64,000 nucleotides of DNA, taken from the NCBI GenBank assembly GCA_964034945.1, contig OZ035961.1:89840991-89904990 (forward strand), in the 5' to 3' direction. Shown here in pieces: positions 33,748-44,662 of the stretch. Each line of letters begins with the position of its first letter. The first letter of the stretch is position 1. This DNA comes from Chrysopilus asiliformis. Taxonomy: Eukaryota > Arthropoda > Insecta > Diptera > Rhagionidae. Under the pieces are notes generated by a model. That model ran no database searches. It worked only from the letters and a program-made list of their open reading frames with translations, and was not told where the DNA came from. The translations under genes were made by a program, and so were the position numbers.

Positions 33748-35080
33748 GTGAGTTCAACAGTTTTTGTACTTTAGCTCCGTTTTTTTCCCTCAAAAACATT
33801 CTTTTTGTTATTAGATTTTATTACAGAAATCAAACATTAAAATTTTACCCCGATGGTTTCTTGTAAAATTAAAGTTTCTCCTGATTCAATGATTTCGTAA
33901 AAGCAAAAATGTTAGTAAAAATATACGAAAGAAAATCGCTTTTATTCCGCAAAGAACTTGATTTTCAACATAACTAATTTAAAGCGAAAATGTTCCTCAT
34001 CAACGATAATCGTGATATTATCAGAGTTTAGAGAAATTTCCCTGCCATGATGAAAGCGCAATAAAATTACTTGGAAGATAAAGGGTAATGAGTTCGCATG
34101 GTTCATAAGAGATAATTTATCTTAAATAAGTAATTTTTCACAGCCATAATAGCCATTTTCAGGGTAGCATGTTTGAAGTAATTTAATTTTAAGCCATAAA
34201 GAAAATTAATTGCGTTTGAAAATCTGAAATCCAACAGAAGTTGAAACTTTATAAAATCGAGTTTTCTTTGGGTAAGATTTAAGAAATTTTATACAGAAAT
34301 TTAAATAAAATAATTTCAACCCGGTCAAGTGCCTTCGTATAGCACAAATGATTTCGGGAAAATGGTGAAAGATTTTACGAAAAAATCATCTCAATTGACG
34401 AAATTGGTTGGAAATCCATATAAAATTACAGTCAACTTTGTAGCATGTACCAATGGTACAATTATTGGTACAAATTATGGAATCTTGACTGGAAATCCAA
34501 GCAAATTTTCAAAAAATACAACCTAAAATACCTGCGCCTCGATCGGTAAAAAAAATTTGAAAAAAAATCTTTCATTTAAAAAAATGCAATCAAAAGGAAA
34601 AAATAATGCTTTGAGTGTACCAAAAATAAAAGCGAGATGAATATTTTTTTTTCTTTTTCATGCTTTTTTTATCTCTTTTTTTATGTTTTTAAATTTTTTT
34701 TAGTCATTTTGTATTTGATTACTATGACTAAAAATCCAAAATCAAAAGGATAATCACGAAGACCTTCTGTTGGAAATTCGAATGGAGCGAGTGCAATGTT
34801 TTCGTCGACCGACATCACTTTCCTTGAATCTAACATATGGCAACACTTAAGTCGTAAAAAAAATAGTTGTATCATTTTGACAGTAACACGAACAAATGTC
34901 GGTTCGTTTTGCATCCTTTCGCTGATCGCAATAATCGATCATTCAATTTGTAACTTACAATTAGTCGTATTTTAATAAATTCTCGGCGATAATAAATTTA
35001 CAACTTATTATTGTAAAGACAAAAAAAGCTTTGTTTTTCTTAACACTTTTCGTTATCCTTACGAACTTCTTAATTTCAAC
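33748..35080. other. Intron, nothing recognised
   Basis: Starts GTGAGT. AT-rich, with no ORF above 77 codons and no clear repeat ends. Confidence 0.5.
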
Positions 35081-35506
35081 CTTTGAATATGTACAAATAT
35101 AGAAGAATAATCTATTAGTTTTCACCTTGGGCCGATGGTGGCGAAAGTGTCTGCGGTTCAAGTATTAAATAAAAATCCCCCAAACTTAAAGCTTAGGTAT
35201 GTGTATTAACTAAAATACCCTAAAACTTTAAGCACAATGGGAAATTTGTAATCGCAATGATCGCGGTTTATCATTGTGTTCTGTACGTGTTCAGTTCATT
35301 CCTCGTATGACACCATAAGAATCAACGCAACACCGCTTTGCTTCTTAAATGTGTGCGTGCTTTTTGGTCTGGGATATTTGTGGGGAAATTCTCAATTTGA
35401 ATCTAAACTAAAAGCTACAATATTACATAAAAATGATCACTATCGCCACCATCGGCCCAAGGTGAAAACTAATAGATTATTCTTCTATATTTGTACATAT
35501 TCAAAG
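35081..35506. mobile_element. Inverted repeat pair with 68 bp arms
   Basis: CTTTGAATATGTACAAATAT through GGCCGATGGTGGCG (35081-35148) recurs inverted at 35438-35506 with very few differences. The roughly 290 bp between the arms is not itself palindromic. Extended similarity to the CGTTATCCTTAC...CTTCTTAAT phrase at about 40330 suggests a dispersed family. No target duplication was found, so it may be a foldback element or a segmental inverted duplication. Confidence 0.6.
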
Positions 35507-35776
35507 CTTCAACCCAAAAACCCCAAGATCAGATTTTTTCCGAAATATTTAATTTTGTGCCTCTTCTTTTCATCTGTAAAAAAAAATATTTTATGTCTGT
35601 GAGAGTTCGGTCCTGTGCAGCTTTTCTCCCATTTAATTATACCGATAAACTTTTTACTTTTCTTACATATAAGAAAGGTATTAAAATCACGCCAAAACCC
35701 AAAATCATATCCAAAAACCAAATCATAGCCCCTGGGACATATACCCGTCGACTCAGTTCGATGAGTCCGCAACATT

Positions 35777-35778
<2 letters not shown>

Positions 35779-35825
<47 letters not shown>
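35779..35825 (+). repeat. (GT)n dinucleotide microsatellite
   Basis: About 23 uninterrupted TG units followed by TTTGTGCATGTATGTATG. The Cys-Val run in the overlapping ORF is an artefact of it. Confidence 0.95.
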
Positions 35826-35828
<3 letters not shown>

Positions 35829-36186
35829 TGCATGTATGTATGTAATGAAATTCATAATTTTTCCCATTTTCGGAAAACATTTATATTTTGATAAAAGCCT
35901 GTTCTATGCCAAATTTCAACTTTCTACTTCAATTAGTTCTCAAGTTTTCAAATGTTTTTGTATAAAAACTTTCAACATTATACCCACTTACATTCATCAT
36001 ATGAGGTTTGACTATTTAAGAAAGGTATCATCTCAACATTAGGTGGATTAAGCTGTTTTTTTTTTGAATACTACTTATTTAATGATTTGAATTCTATGTA
36101 ATTTTGCCATACATCAAAATTGAATAGGAACTTTTTTTTTAAATCAAAGTCAAACTAGTGGTGCTAAGCAATACACCAAAGGCAAG

Positions 36187-36300
36187 TTAGGGGTAGGGTT
36201 GCCAAACGTACCGGATTAGATGAAACAGTTCTGGTATTCCAGAAGCTAAACTTTTGTCCCGGATTATTCAATTTAGTGTGATATGTTTTTTAAACTATAA
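36187..36300 (+). mobile_element. Degraded GGTGACC-family end
   Basis: TAGGGTTGCCAAACGTACCG and TTTTGTCCCGGATTATTCAA followed by TTTAGTGTGATATG follow the same order as the left ends at 20709, 28863 and 46765. No matching right end was found. Confidence 0.5.
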
Positions 36301-36663
36301 AAACGACTACTGAATATGGAAAACATACTTAGGCCCCCGTATACTCCCGCGATTTTTTCTTGAATAATTGCTTCACGAATTTTATTTCAAATTTATTCAG
36401 CGATTTTTATTAATCTATCGCATAATAAATTTATTTAGCAAAAATTGTCAAAATTTAAATTTATTCCGGCGGTTTTGTATAAACGGTGGTGCAACATGAA
36501 ATTTACAACATGAACTCGTTAATTTATATGCACCCTGTAAAAACTAACTTTTTTTTAGATTGACACAAATTGGCGCTTCACAAAATGCGTTGTGCTCATT
36601 TTCGATTTTTTGGAGACCTATTCCCCTTCGTCGTACTTTGTATAGATACAAAAATGTCAAGTA

Positions 36664-37027
36664 GGGGAGAGCGGGGCCGATAGTTCCGATTTTGAAAAAC
36701 TTGTAAAATACACCGATAGAACATAATGTAATCAAATTGACTTCTAGAAATGATAAGACTATAAGGTCTATAGTTTATGGATTTAAAGTCATTTTGGCTT
36801 TATTTTTATTATTTTTCAGTACACAACAATTTTTGTGAAGCAAGTCGGTAAGGCACAATTTGCCCCAATCTGGGGTCAACGTTGTGGTGGATACTAAACT
36901 GCCTACCAAAGATGCACAGTTACTTGGCATCACGTGACGTTTTTAAAATGCATACCTATCTCTTTTCATATTGGCGCAATTTCGATCGGAACAACTTACC
37001 ACGGGAACTTTCGGTCCCGCTCTCCCC
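36664..37027. mobile_element. GGGGAGAGC MITE, internally deleted copy
   Basis: The ends GGGGAGAGCGGGGCCGATAG and (reverse complement) GGGGAGAGCGGGACCGAAAG lie between TA dinucleotides (36662-36663 and 37028-37029). The 364 bp copy aligns with both ends of the 1141 bp copy at 51250-52390. Its junction GGGGTCAACGTTGTGG joins sequences that lie about 780 bp apart in the longer copy, with TCAA microhomology. Confidence 0.8.
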
Positions 37028-37321
37028 TACTTTAATTTATTACCAGCCCATTAAATATTTTTAAGAATTGACCATAGCTACATTTTTATAACTTCTATAA
37101 AAAAAAAATAAGAACGATTACATTAGTTTTATTAAGTTTTTACGAAACTAGGATTAAATGTGTTCATTTTTGTTATTTTCTAAATGAATTGATTCAAGCG
37201 TTTGAGAGAAATCACTGTAAACACAAAAATGCCCTTCGAGTACATATAAAATAATATCATTAGTAGATTTAAAACGTTTTCGATTAATTGGTTGAAAACG
37301 TCATTAGGAAATCAAGGTGAT

Positions 37322-37359
37322 TATAAAAATGATGAAATTTTGAATAAAAAATTTCAGTT
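37322..37359 (+). promoter_or_regulatory. TATA box and initiator of the nested gene
   Basis: TATAAAAAT starts at 37322 and an arthropod-type initiator TCAGTT lies at 37354-37359 with A+1 near 37356. The 34 bp separation is slightly long but within the usual range. A 5' leader of about 35 nt would precede the start codon, whose context is CAAAACAAAAATG. Confidence 0.5.
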
Positions 37360-37390
37360 ACAAAACAGTTTTCGTTGAAACAAAACAAAA

Positions 37391-38023
37391 ATGAAGTATT
37401 CTTTGGAATTTGTGCTATTTTATATACTTACACCGTTGTATTTCAATTACATCAATTTTTCTAATGCTAATATTTGTGATTTAAATATCTCTAGTATTCA
37501 AATTGATCTAACTCAGTTTTCTAATAAATATTTCGAATTTAATACAGAAAAAAACTTGCAAAAATATCCAGAAAATATTGCAATTTTTCAACTCTTGGCA
37601 ACGAAATCAACAAATATAATTTTTGATTACGAGGAAGAAGATAATTATAGTATATTAAGATTTGTCTGTAGTAATAATAAAATTTTGTGTAATATTGGAC
37701 TCAATAAGACGCCTTTTCAAACGGTAGAATTTTTTGATATGTCAGGAAAATTCATTTTTATTAATGAGTCCTTGGTTGTTTGCCTTCAAATGCGAAAACA
37801 ATCAAATTTTATTGAAGTTTGGATGAAAATGGGCAATTTGACTCCAACAACATTAGGATTTTCAGGCACTGCGTGTAATTCAGAAAGATTCCAATGTAAT
37901 ATTAACAAGGACACTGCAGACGGCCATATTTACTCGAAAACTAGTCAATTTTTCCTTATAATGTTTGCAGTTTTAGAATTCGGTGTCATTGTATCGATTG
38001 TTTTATGTAAAAAATGGTTTTAA
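37391..38023 (+). CDS. Nested intronless gene for a 210-residue membrane-anchored protein
   Basis: I do not recognise the family. Residues 1-26 are a likely signal peptide (hydrophobic FVLFYILTPLYF core, possible cleavage after FSNA). The middle carries several cysteines (ICDL, FVCSNN, ILCNIG, VVCLQM, TACNSERFQCN) and N-glycosylation sequons such as NIS and NES, as in an extracellular disulphide-bonded domain. Residues about 187-205 (FFLIMFAVLEFGVIVSIVL) are a membrane segment followed by CKKWF, so a type I membrane or surface protein is likely. It lies in the 12.7 kb intron of the transporter, same strand, with its own TATA-Inr. Chance is an unlikely explanation for a 210-codon frame here. 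A mariner-like insertion begins 5 bp after the stop. Confidence 0.6.
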   Translation: MKYSLEFVLFYILTPLYFNYINFSNANICDLNISSIQIDLTQFSNKYFEFNTEKNLQKYPENIAIFQLLATKSTNIIFDYEEEDNYSILRFVCSNNKILCNIGLNKTPFQTVEFFDMSGKFIFINESLVVCLQMRKQSNFIEVWMKMGNLTPTTLGFSGTACNSERFQCNINKDTADGHIYSKTSQFFLIMFAVLEFGVIVSIVLCKKWF

Positions 38024-38028
38024 ATATA

Positions 38029-38795
38029 AAGGGTGGTTAAATTTCAAGGGCCGATGTTGAATGTGAACCACACCTAAACGTCAAGTTTTTTTCTGCATTT
38101 CATTTGACATTTCTCAATTTCAGACTAACTCAATTTGAACCATGCAAAGATACACAATCGAGCAACGCGTTAAAGTTATTCAGGCTTATTATGAAAATGG
38201 GCGTTCAAATCAAAATGCATATCGTGCACTTCGTGATTTTTTCGGTCAATTTAATCGTCCAAATGTGCGTACAATCGGAAAAATCGTGCAAAAATTTGAG
38301 CAAACCGGGTCTGTAGGAGATGTGAAAACACCAGTGCATGCTCGTACAGCTCGTACTGCAGAAAATATTGCTGCTGTTCGCGATAGTGTGGCTGAAGAGC
38401 CGTCCACCTCAACTCGTCGTCGTGCCCAACAATTGCACCTCCCACGCTCGTCGTTGATGAACATTATGCATAAAGACTTGCATTTACACGCTTACAAGGT
38501 GCAATTGACTCAAGAACTAAAGCCTCTTGACCATTTCAAGCGTCGTCAATGGTCAGAATGGTGGCAAGAAATGGCAACAGTGGATGATCAATTTTCGAAG
38601 AAAATCATCTTCAGTGATGAGGCACATTTTCATAATAAGCCTGAATAACTTTAACGCGTTGCTCGATTGTGTATCTTTGCATGGTTCAAATTGAGTTAGT
38701 CTGAAATTGAGAAATGTCAAATGAAATGCAGAAAAAAACTTTACGTTTAGGTGTGGTTCACATTCAACATCGGCCCTTGAAATTTAACCACCCTT
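38029..38795 (+). mobile_element. Mariner-like deletion derivative, copy 1
   Basis: This 767 bp element is flanked by TA (38027-38028 and 38796-38797) and begins AAGGGTGGTTAAATTTCAAG. Its inverted repeats are about 171 bp long, because they extend past the original ends into the first roughly 20 codons of the transposase gene. The interior is the N-terminal two-thirds of the gene only. Copy 2 (42723-43489, inverted) has the same length and structure with only a few substitutions, so the family spread after the deletion formed. Confidence 0.9.
38142..38648 (+). pseudogene. Truncated Tc1/mariner-type transposase, 168 codons
   Basis: The N-terminal helix-turn-helix region (YTIEQRVKVIQAYYENGRSN) and a second HTH around RTIGKIVQKFEQTGSVGD fit the insect Tc1/mariner-related transposases annotated with DUF4817. 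FSDEAHF near the end holds the first catalytic aspartate of the DDE/D triad. The reading frame then enters the right inverted repeat and stops after HNKPE. Those last codons are antisense to the gene's own 5' end. The second and third acidic residues are absent, so it cannot catalyse transposition. Confidence 0.85.
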
Positions 38796-38967
38796 TATAA
38801 TTGACGATTTAATTTTTGTGATTTCTAAAGTACCTACTGATTTAGAAATATATTTATATTCACGGATTTGAAGCAGTAAAAAAATTTACTCACCAATTTT
38901 TTTGCATTAAAATATGTGTGTAATGGAAAATTCAAATATTGTCGTAAAAAACTTATTTTAAATGCCC

Positions 38968-38973
38968 AATAAA
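38968..38973 (+). terminator. AATAAA polyadenylation signal after the nested gene
   Basis: AATAAA lies about 170 bp beyond the mariner-like insertion. It is the first canonical signal seen downstream of the 37391-38023 gene. If used, the transcript would carry the whole insertion in its 3' UTR. Confidence 0.3.
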
Positions 38974-39290
38974 AAAATATTTGAAAATCAATATAATACT
39001 GGTTTTATTTAGTTGTAATTGTGAGAGAAATTCAAAATTTTTTATTTCTTTTTTCCACCACTCTCTACTGAAAATTTTGTAGAAATTTAATTTGGAAAAT
39101 TCATAAAAAGTATAAAAACGTGCAAAACGATTTTTCCCAGAAAACATAATTGCATGGAAAATCTTGAAAAATTCTTCTAAACGTATTTTTATTGCGAATA
39201 TATCCAGCCTATCAGCAATAATATGGGAGCAAGATAAATGAAACATTGAACGCATTTTTATACACCGAACAGTGCGCGATATCAGATTAA

Positions 39291-40002
39291 CCCTTCTATG
39301 ATGTTCAAAAAATACACACTAATATTATAATGTTTGGGGTAATAAAATGACCCACGTGTATTTCGCCGTATAATATATCATATCATATTAATATATAAAA
39401 ATGAGTGGCTGTCTGTCTGTTCCTCTTTCACGCAAAAACGGCTGAACCGATTGACTGTTGTAGTTCTGGTTCCAACATAGGCATACGGAGAAGTAGTGCA
39501 AGGAATGGGAGAGTAAGGGGAGGTGGTAAAGTGATTTCGAAACTTAGTTTTTGCGCTATGTTACTCTTTCGCGGGGAAACTACTGAACCGATTGGCTTGA
39601 AATATGGCATAGATGTTCGTCGGGGGTCCAGCCCCAACATAGACCCATTAAAAAGTAGCCCGAGAGGTGGGGGAGTAAGGGGAGGGGATAAAGTGATCTC
39701 GAAACTTAGTTTTTGCGCTATGTTACTCTTTCGCGGGGAAACTACCGAGCCGATTGGTCTGAAGTTTAGCTCCAACATAGACCATAGAAAATTTTTTTTT
39801 CGAAAAAACTTAACCCGGCAACGACGTGCATACCCCCTAGTACAAAATAATCGTAAATTACAATTTATACATGATCTTCGCAATAAGTGGTTGACTGTGT
39901 ACTCCACTGTTCAAAAGAAATTAAAACTCACAGAATTTTTAATACCGAAAATTTTGGTTCAAATTTTTTGGGTCATGAAATGACCCGAAAATAATAGAAG
40001 GG
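39291..40002. mobile_element. piggyBac-like element with TTAA ends
   Basis: TTAA flanks both sides (39287-39290 and 40003-40006). The ends CCCTTCTATGATGTTC and (reverse complement) CCCTTCTATTATTTTC are inverted. ATGACCC motifs lie subterminally on both sides. No piggyBac transposase is present, and the middle is occupied by an unrelated insertion (39385-39840). Confidence 0.65.
39385..39840 (+). mobile_element. Helitron-like repeat with internal duplication
   Basis: It starts near ATATAAAAATGAGTGGCTGT and CTGTCTGTTCCTCTTTCACG, then CAAAAACGGCTGAACCGATT, and ends near ACCCGGCAACGACGTGCATA then CCCCCTAGTA. This head-to-tail order (GTCT run, AACGGCT.AACCGAT, ...ACCCGGC) matches short Helitron-like repeats of insects. 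A unit of about 165 bp (AACTTAGTTTTTGCGCTATG through AACTACYGARCCGATTGG) is present twice, at about 39539 and 39703. Confidence 0.5.
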
Positions 40003-40006
40003 TTAA

Positions 40007-42406
40007 AGGGCCAACAAATCTTCCGTATACAATCTTAACTTAATGTTTACGTAAGATCAAGAATTTTATTCTTGTTCTTCTTGATCTGTTTTTCGTAAGT
40101 CTTTGGTTTTTTATTCATTTAAGTTTGCACTGGACTGATTTGATACACCTTGCTCTTACCTGAGATCTTTGAATATCACACGAATTCACCACACACTCTC
40201 TACGCCATCAACCATTACAGAATGAGGTACGAGCATTTTTAACGTTGAAGGTATATAAAATATGTTTTCATATATACAAACATATAATACTGACTTCGCT
40301 TATAATCACAATATCCTTACAGGACATTTCGTTATCCTTACAGACTTCTTAATATCAGAATATGATTCACCGACCGCAAAAAACCCCATATGAGATTTTT
40401 TTTCCGGAAAATTTGAGAATAAGGATAATCACTTTATCCTTACAGGAAATTTTTAAAGATTCCCACCAATGCAAAAATTTGGTCTACAAACAAGGCCTTG
40501 CAAAAACCAAGCAACAAAAATTGATCAAATCTGTGGCGAAAAGCCCATCTTAAGTCGATTTTCAGGCGAAGTCAAGTTGATCTGTTTTTACGTTTCCAGG
40601 TAGATTACGTTTCCAGCTTCGCATTGAAAGCGACTTACGATGTTTTTCCTTTTTGTTACAGAATGAAACAGAATTTTGTCACAGAATTTTTTTTTTTGAA
40701 AAAAAAAAAAAAAAAAACTAATTTTTGTGTGCCAGAAAATTTTGATAACCTACCGAAAGGATTTGTTACGTTTTTTGTTTGCGATTATGTACAGAATATG
40801 TGAAGAGTAGCTTTTTTTCAGATTTAAATAAGTTAAAAATTTTCTACTATCTAAGTTTTATCAAAATTTTCATTCTCCTTGCTTAAATACACTCTAGCAA
40901 TATTAATATATTTTCTCTGAATATCAGAGAATGAATATTTAGCCACTTCTAACACAAATTAAAATCGGAACAGTAATAAATTCTCGACCTAGTTTTGTGA
41001 ATTTAATTGAACTAAATTTTAAGGAAAACTAAGTATTTTCCCTTCCCGCCACCCGATGTAAACTAACGAGACCATGAAAATGCCAACATTATTCAAACTG
41101 CAACATTTTCGAAGCAATTATGTAAAACATTATGGATATATAGCCAACAACATGGCAGGGAACAAACCCTTCAATGCTCCCCTGACCACAGCCTGAAATT
41201 TCATCCTAGCAACCGGCAGCTGTTAGGTTTCGCAATTTTCCTCAATGAAAACCATTTAAGTCAATTTACCCTCTTCAGATTTCAATCTGTCCTTCAATTA
41301 ATTTCTTCTTCACTCCAATCGAGTTTTTCGAAAAGTAATAAATAAAAGCTCTTTCTACAAGCTTTGCTTTGAAATTTACAGAAGCAGAGCAGAATCCTTG
41401 ATGGGGCATCCATCAGAAGTCAGTTGGGAAGTGTTTCACCGAAAAGACACTTCAAGGGCACAATTTTTAATTTCTTTATCGAACAGTTTTCCGGAAAAAT
41501 TAAAAAACCTTTTATACGTTTCTCGTGTGAAATCTATTAGTTTGGAACTTAAAAGTTTCTTTTCCTAATTCCTTATTTAGTTTTTTTTTCAAGTAATAAT
41601 GGATGAAATTTTGGTACAATAAAATTAGGGTGACCGAGACATATGGAGATGGATTAGCTGGGACAGTCCCGGATTTTGACATGTTGTTCTCCTGTCACGT
41701 AAACTAAAGTTTTGTCTTTTGAATTGTTTTGTTTATTTTTTTAATCACTAAACAAATTTACCTTAAATCGAAAAATGTTCCCCAATTGCGCAGTTTTTCT
41801 AAAAATTTCTCCCTGTAAAAAAAAAAATTAAGAAATCAAATCATATTTTAAAACAGGCTTGCCCAACCTGGGGCCTAGGGGACGGTTATAAATGAATCCC
41901 AAGAAAAAATCATAAACTTACAAACTTTTTAATCAAAATCTTTCTAATCAAAAATTTGAAAATTCTGACAGTCAGGAAAATTAGCTCTGAAGAGAACCGT
42001 GACTGGTTTAAAACGCATTTTCCAACTCAATTTTCTGTCGATATAAACATATTACCTGCCAATTTATACTTCCGCAGCATTTGCCATGCTTACCAACGCC
42101 GTGCGCGCCTGCACTAACAGTTTGGACACCCCCTGTTTTGGACGATTATTCAGCTTTTATATTCGAAGTTCGTCATTTTCTTTATTAAATGTTTTAAAAA
42201 AATCAAGAATATTCGCCCATTTTCCGTTCAAACATTTTTACATTTCTTTAATCAATCGTGCGGAAAACTTTTACCATTAATGCATTTCTCCAATATATTT
42301 TGAATAAATTTCACCTCCAGAACTTCCCTATTCTGGTGAATTTTAAATTCCAATGCAAGTTCAAATGCGATTGCTGACGCATTTAGCATTCATTTTAATT
42401 TAATCT
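40007..42406. other. Intron with minor repeat fragments
   Basis: At 40315-40460 there are GGATAATCACTTTATCCTTA-type phrases of the 55690 repeat family. T and A homopolymers lie at about 40687-40717. A single GGTGACC-type end is at 41628-41740 (TAGGGTGACCGAGACATATG). CAGGCTTGCCCAACCTGGGG at about 41855 resembles a hAT terminus. No gene recognised. Confidence 0.4.
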
Positions 42407-42722
42407 ATGCATTACAGCAGCAACCAGCATAACGACAGCATAATCTATTTTCCACACAAACTGAATTTAAAGTTGACCTTTGATCCATTCAGTCGTAATA
42501 TGCAAGGAATTTACAATACACGTACATCGAACCGCAAGAAAAATCGATCTAACATAATTTCGCAGTGGAAAACATGGAAAATATGTTTTTTGGAATCTCC
42601 TAGAGACCTCTTCTGCAGTATAGGTCTTTCCGAATGGAAAACTGTGCCAGACATAATCGAAAAAAATTCCATAATATCAAATTCATGTTTTATGAATGAG
42701 ATTCAAGGCTATAAGTATTATA

Positions 42723-43489
42723 AAGGGTGGTTAAATTTTAAGGGCCGATGTTGAATGTGAACCACACCTAAACGTCAAGTTTTTTTCTGCATTTCATTTG
42801 ACATTTCTCAATTTCAGACTAACTCAATTTGAACCATGGAAAGATACACAATCGAGCAACGCGTTAAAGTTATTCAGGCTTATTATGAAAATGGGCCTCA
42901 TCACTGAAGATGATTTTCTTCGAAAATTGATCATCCACTGTTGCCATTTCTTGCCACCATTCTGACCATTGACGACGCTTGAAATGGTCAAGAGGCTTTA
43001 GTTCTTGAGTCAATTGCACCTTGTAAGCGTGTAAATGCAAGTCTTTATGCATAATGTTCATCAACGACGAGCGTGGGAGGTGCAATTGTTGGGCACGACG
43101 ACGAGTTGAGGTGGACGGCTCTTCAGCCACACTATCGCGAACAGCAGCAATATTTTCTGCAGTACGAGCTGTACGAGCATGCACTGGTGTTTTCACATCT
43201 CCTACAGACCCGGTTTGCTCAAATTTTTGCACGATTTTTCCGATTGTACGCACATTTGGACGATTAAATTGACCGAAAAAATCACGAAGTGCACGATATG
43301 CATTTTGATTTGAACGCCCATTTTCATAATAAGCCTGAATAACTTTAACGCGTTGCTCGATTGTGTATCTTTCCATGGTTCAAATTGAGTTAGTCTGAAA
43401 TTGAGAAATGTCAAATGAAATGCAGAAAAAAACTTGACGTTTAGGTGTGGTTCACATTCAACATCGGCCCTTAAAATTTAACCACCCTT
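42723..43489 (-). mobile_element. Mariner-like deletion derivative, copy 2 (inverted)
   Basis: Also 767 bp, with TA at 42721-42722 and 43490-43491, same long inverted repeats and same internal deletion as copy 1. The differences are isolated substitutions (for example MERYT for MQRYT at the protein start). It lies 3.9 kb from copy 1 in the opposite orientation, so the two form a potential inversion substrate. Confidence 0.9.
42870..43376 (-). pseudogene. Truncated transposase in copy 2
   Basis: It is 168 codons and identical to the copy 1 product except at residue 2. It keeps the HTH region and FSDEAHF and ends in the inverted repeat. Near-perfect conservation of an inactive frame reflects recent common origin, not function. 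Confidence 0.85.
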
Positions 43490-43615
43490 TACAAGGAAAA
43501 TTACAGCAAACCACAAATACATAGTTCAAGTATGTAACTTTATTCCACATTTGTCCAGATCCTATAAATATATGTACGAATATTTCAAAAAAAAATTATT
43601 TTTGAGATAAAGATG

Positions 43616-44169
43616 AATGCCCATCATGTACCAAAAACAAGACTAAATTTTCATTGCATAAATAATGCTCAAATTAGAAACGATGAAAATAAAAATGATG
43701 TCTTATTATAAACGGTTACCGCTTCTAATTGAGAGATTATAAGGAAAACTGTTTCGTGGAAATGGAAACCATTTTAAATTTAATCATCAGTTAATTTTTT
43801 TTATTTCCTGTTCAATTCAATGCTTATAAATCGTTATCGTCTTAAACGTAATTACTTTGAAAGCTTTAAGGAATTCTCCCCAGAATTATATTGTTGTTAT
43901 TCATAAACGTATATATTTACAAGCAATCAAATTGGAATATCAAATTACTTAAATATCTTGAACGTTTAATTTAAATATTTGAAAATGGTACCAATGGAAA
44001 CTCGTCAGAATAAGATTTTAATTAGTTCAATATTTTTGATTCGGTTTTCGTAAATCTCAAATTCCCAAGAAGAAAATGTTTACAGTTTCGGTTTCCATGG
44101 CTATATATTAATTTCATATTTCTTAGGTACCGACAGGTAAAATATCAATTCTCATGAATTTCAAATATT
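43616..44169. other. Intron, nothing recognised
   Basis: AT-rich, no ORF or repeat ends. Confidence 0.5.
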
Positions 44170-44662
44170 CAGGGTATTCACAGTCCTCTTTTAATTTTCG
44201 GTATTCGGTATTTTCGGTAATATTAAAAGACTGAAAATATTCTGCTGTAAATATCCCACAGCACAGATTTGAGAACAGCGCTTTTATTGGATACGTGACC
44301 AAATCATGAACTGCGAATTTGATTGTAAAATATGTCACATAACTTTTAAATCCATGTTTGATGTGTTCTTTTGAATTTCTATTGTGGCAAGGGCTATCAA
44401 AATTGAAAAAAATTGCAGTCCGATGAGATAACCAGCGAGAAAATTTGACAACTAAAAACATTACTAGCGCCACGCGCGGTTGATTCTTGATACCGAATAA
44501 CCGGGCCGGAAAACACGACTCAAGGCATGTCCACAATTACCGAATCCGGTAATTCATTTTTACATGAACCAAGTTACCGTTTCGGTAAAAATCTGTTAAA
44601 TTTGACTGAATTACCGAGCGGTAAAATTACTCGCAATTTAAAAGAGGACTGTGAATACCCTG
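44170..44662. mobile_element. TIR element with CAGGGTATTCACAG ends
   Basis: CAGGGTATTCACAGTCCTCT at the left matches the reverse complement of the right end exactly over the first 20 bp and on into TTTAA. ATT lies directly outside both ends. CAGGG ends suggest hAT, but the flanking 8-mers do not match, so the superfamily is open. Interior ACCGAATCCGGTAATT and ACCGTTTCGGTAAA motifs form further small palindromes. The 137-codon minus-strand ORF has no recognised domain. Confidence 0.65.

Larger units (their letters stand above)
42407..43615 (+). pseudogene. Unrecognised ORF interrupted by mariner-like copy 2
   Basis: An open frame from ATG 42407 runs 105 codons to the insertion point at 42721. 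With the element and one TA removed, the same frame continues from 43491 (after YKYY) through TRKITANHKYIVQVCNF to a stop near 43615, giving about 145 codons. A 145-codon frame across an independent insertion site is suggestive of an older coding sequence. The composition is rich in Lys, Asn, Trp and Cys with no recognised domain. Chance openness in AT-rich DNA remains possible. Confidence 0.35.

Noticed and set aside
35491..36042. 183-codon ORF with a Cys-Val run
   Set aside because: It crosses the (GT)n microsatellite and an inverted repeat arm; no recognisable domain.
39405..39983. 192- and 159-codon ORFs on both strands
   Set aside because: They overlap the duplicated units of the Helitron-like repeat; the internal repetition of the protein mirrors the DNA duplication.
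44123..44536. 137-codon minus-strand ORF
   Set aside because: It starts outside and runs into a TIR element, using the terminal repeat as coding sequence; no transposase motif.
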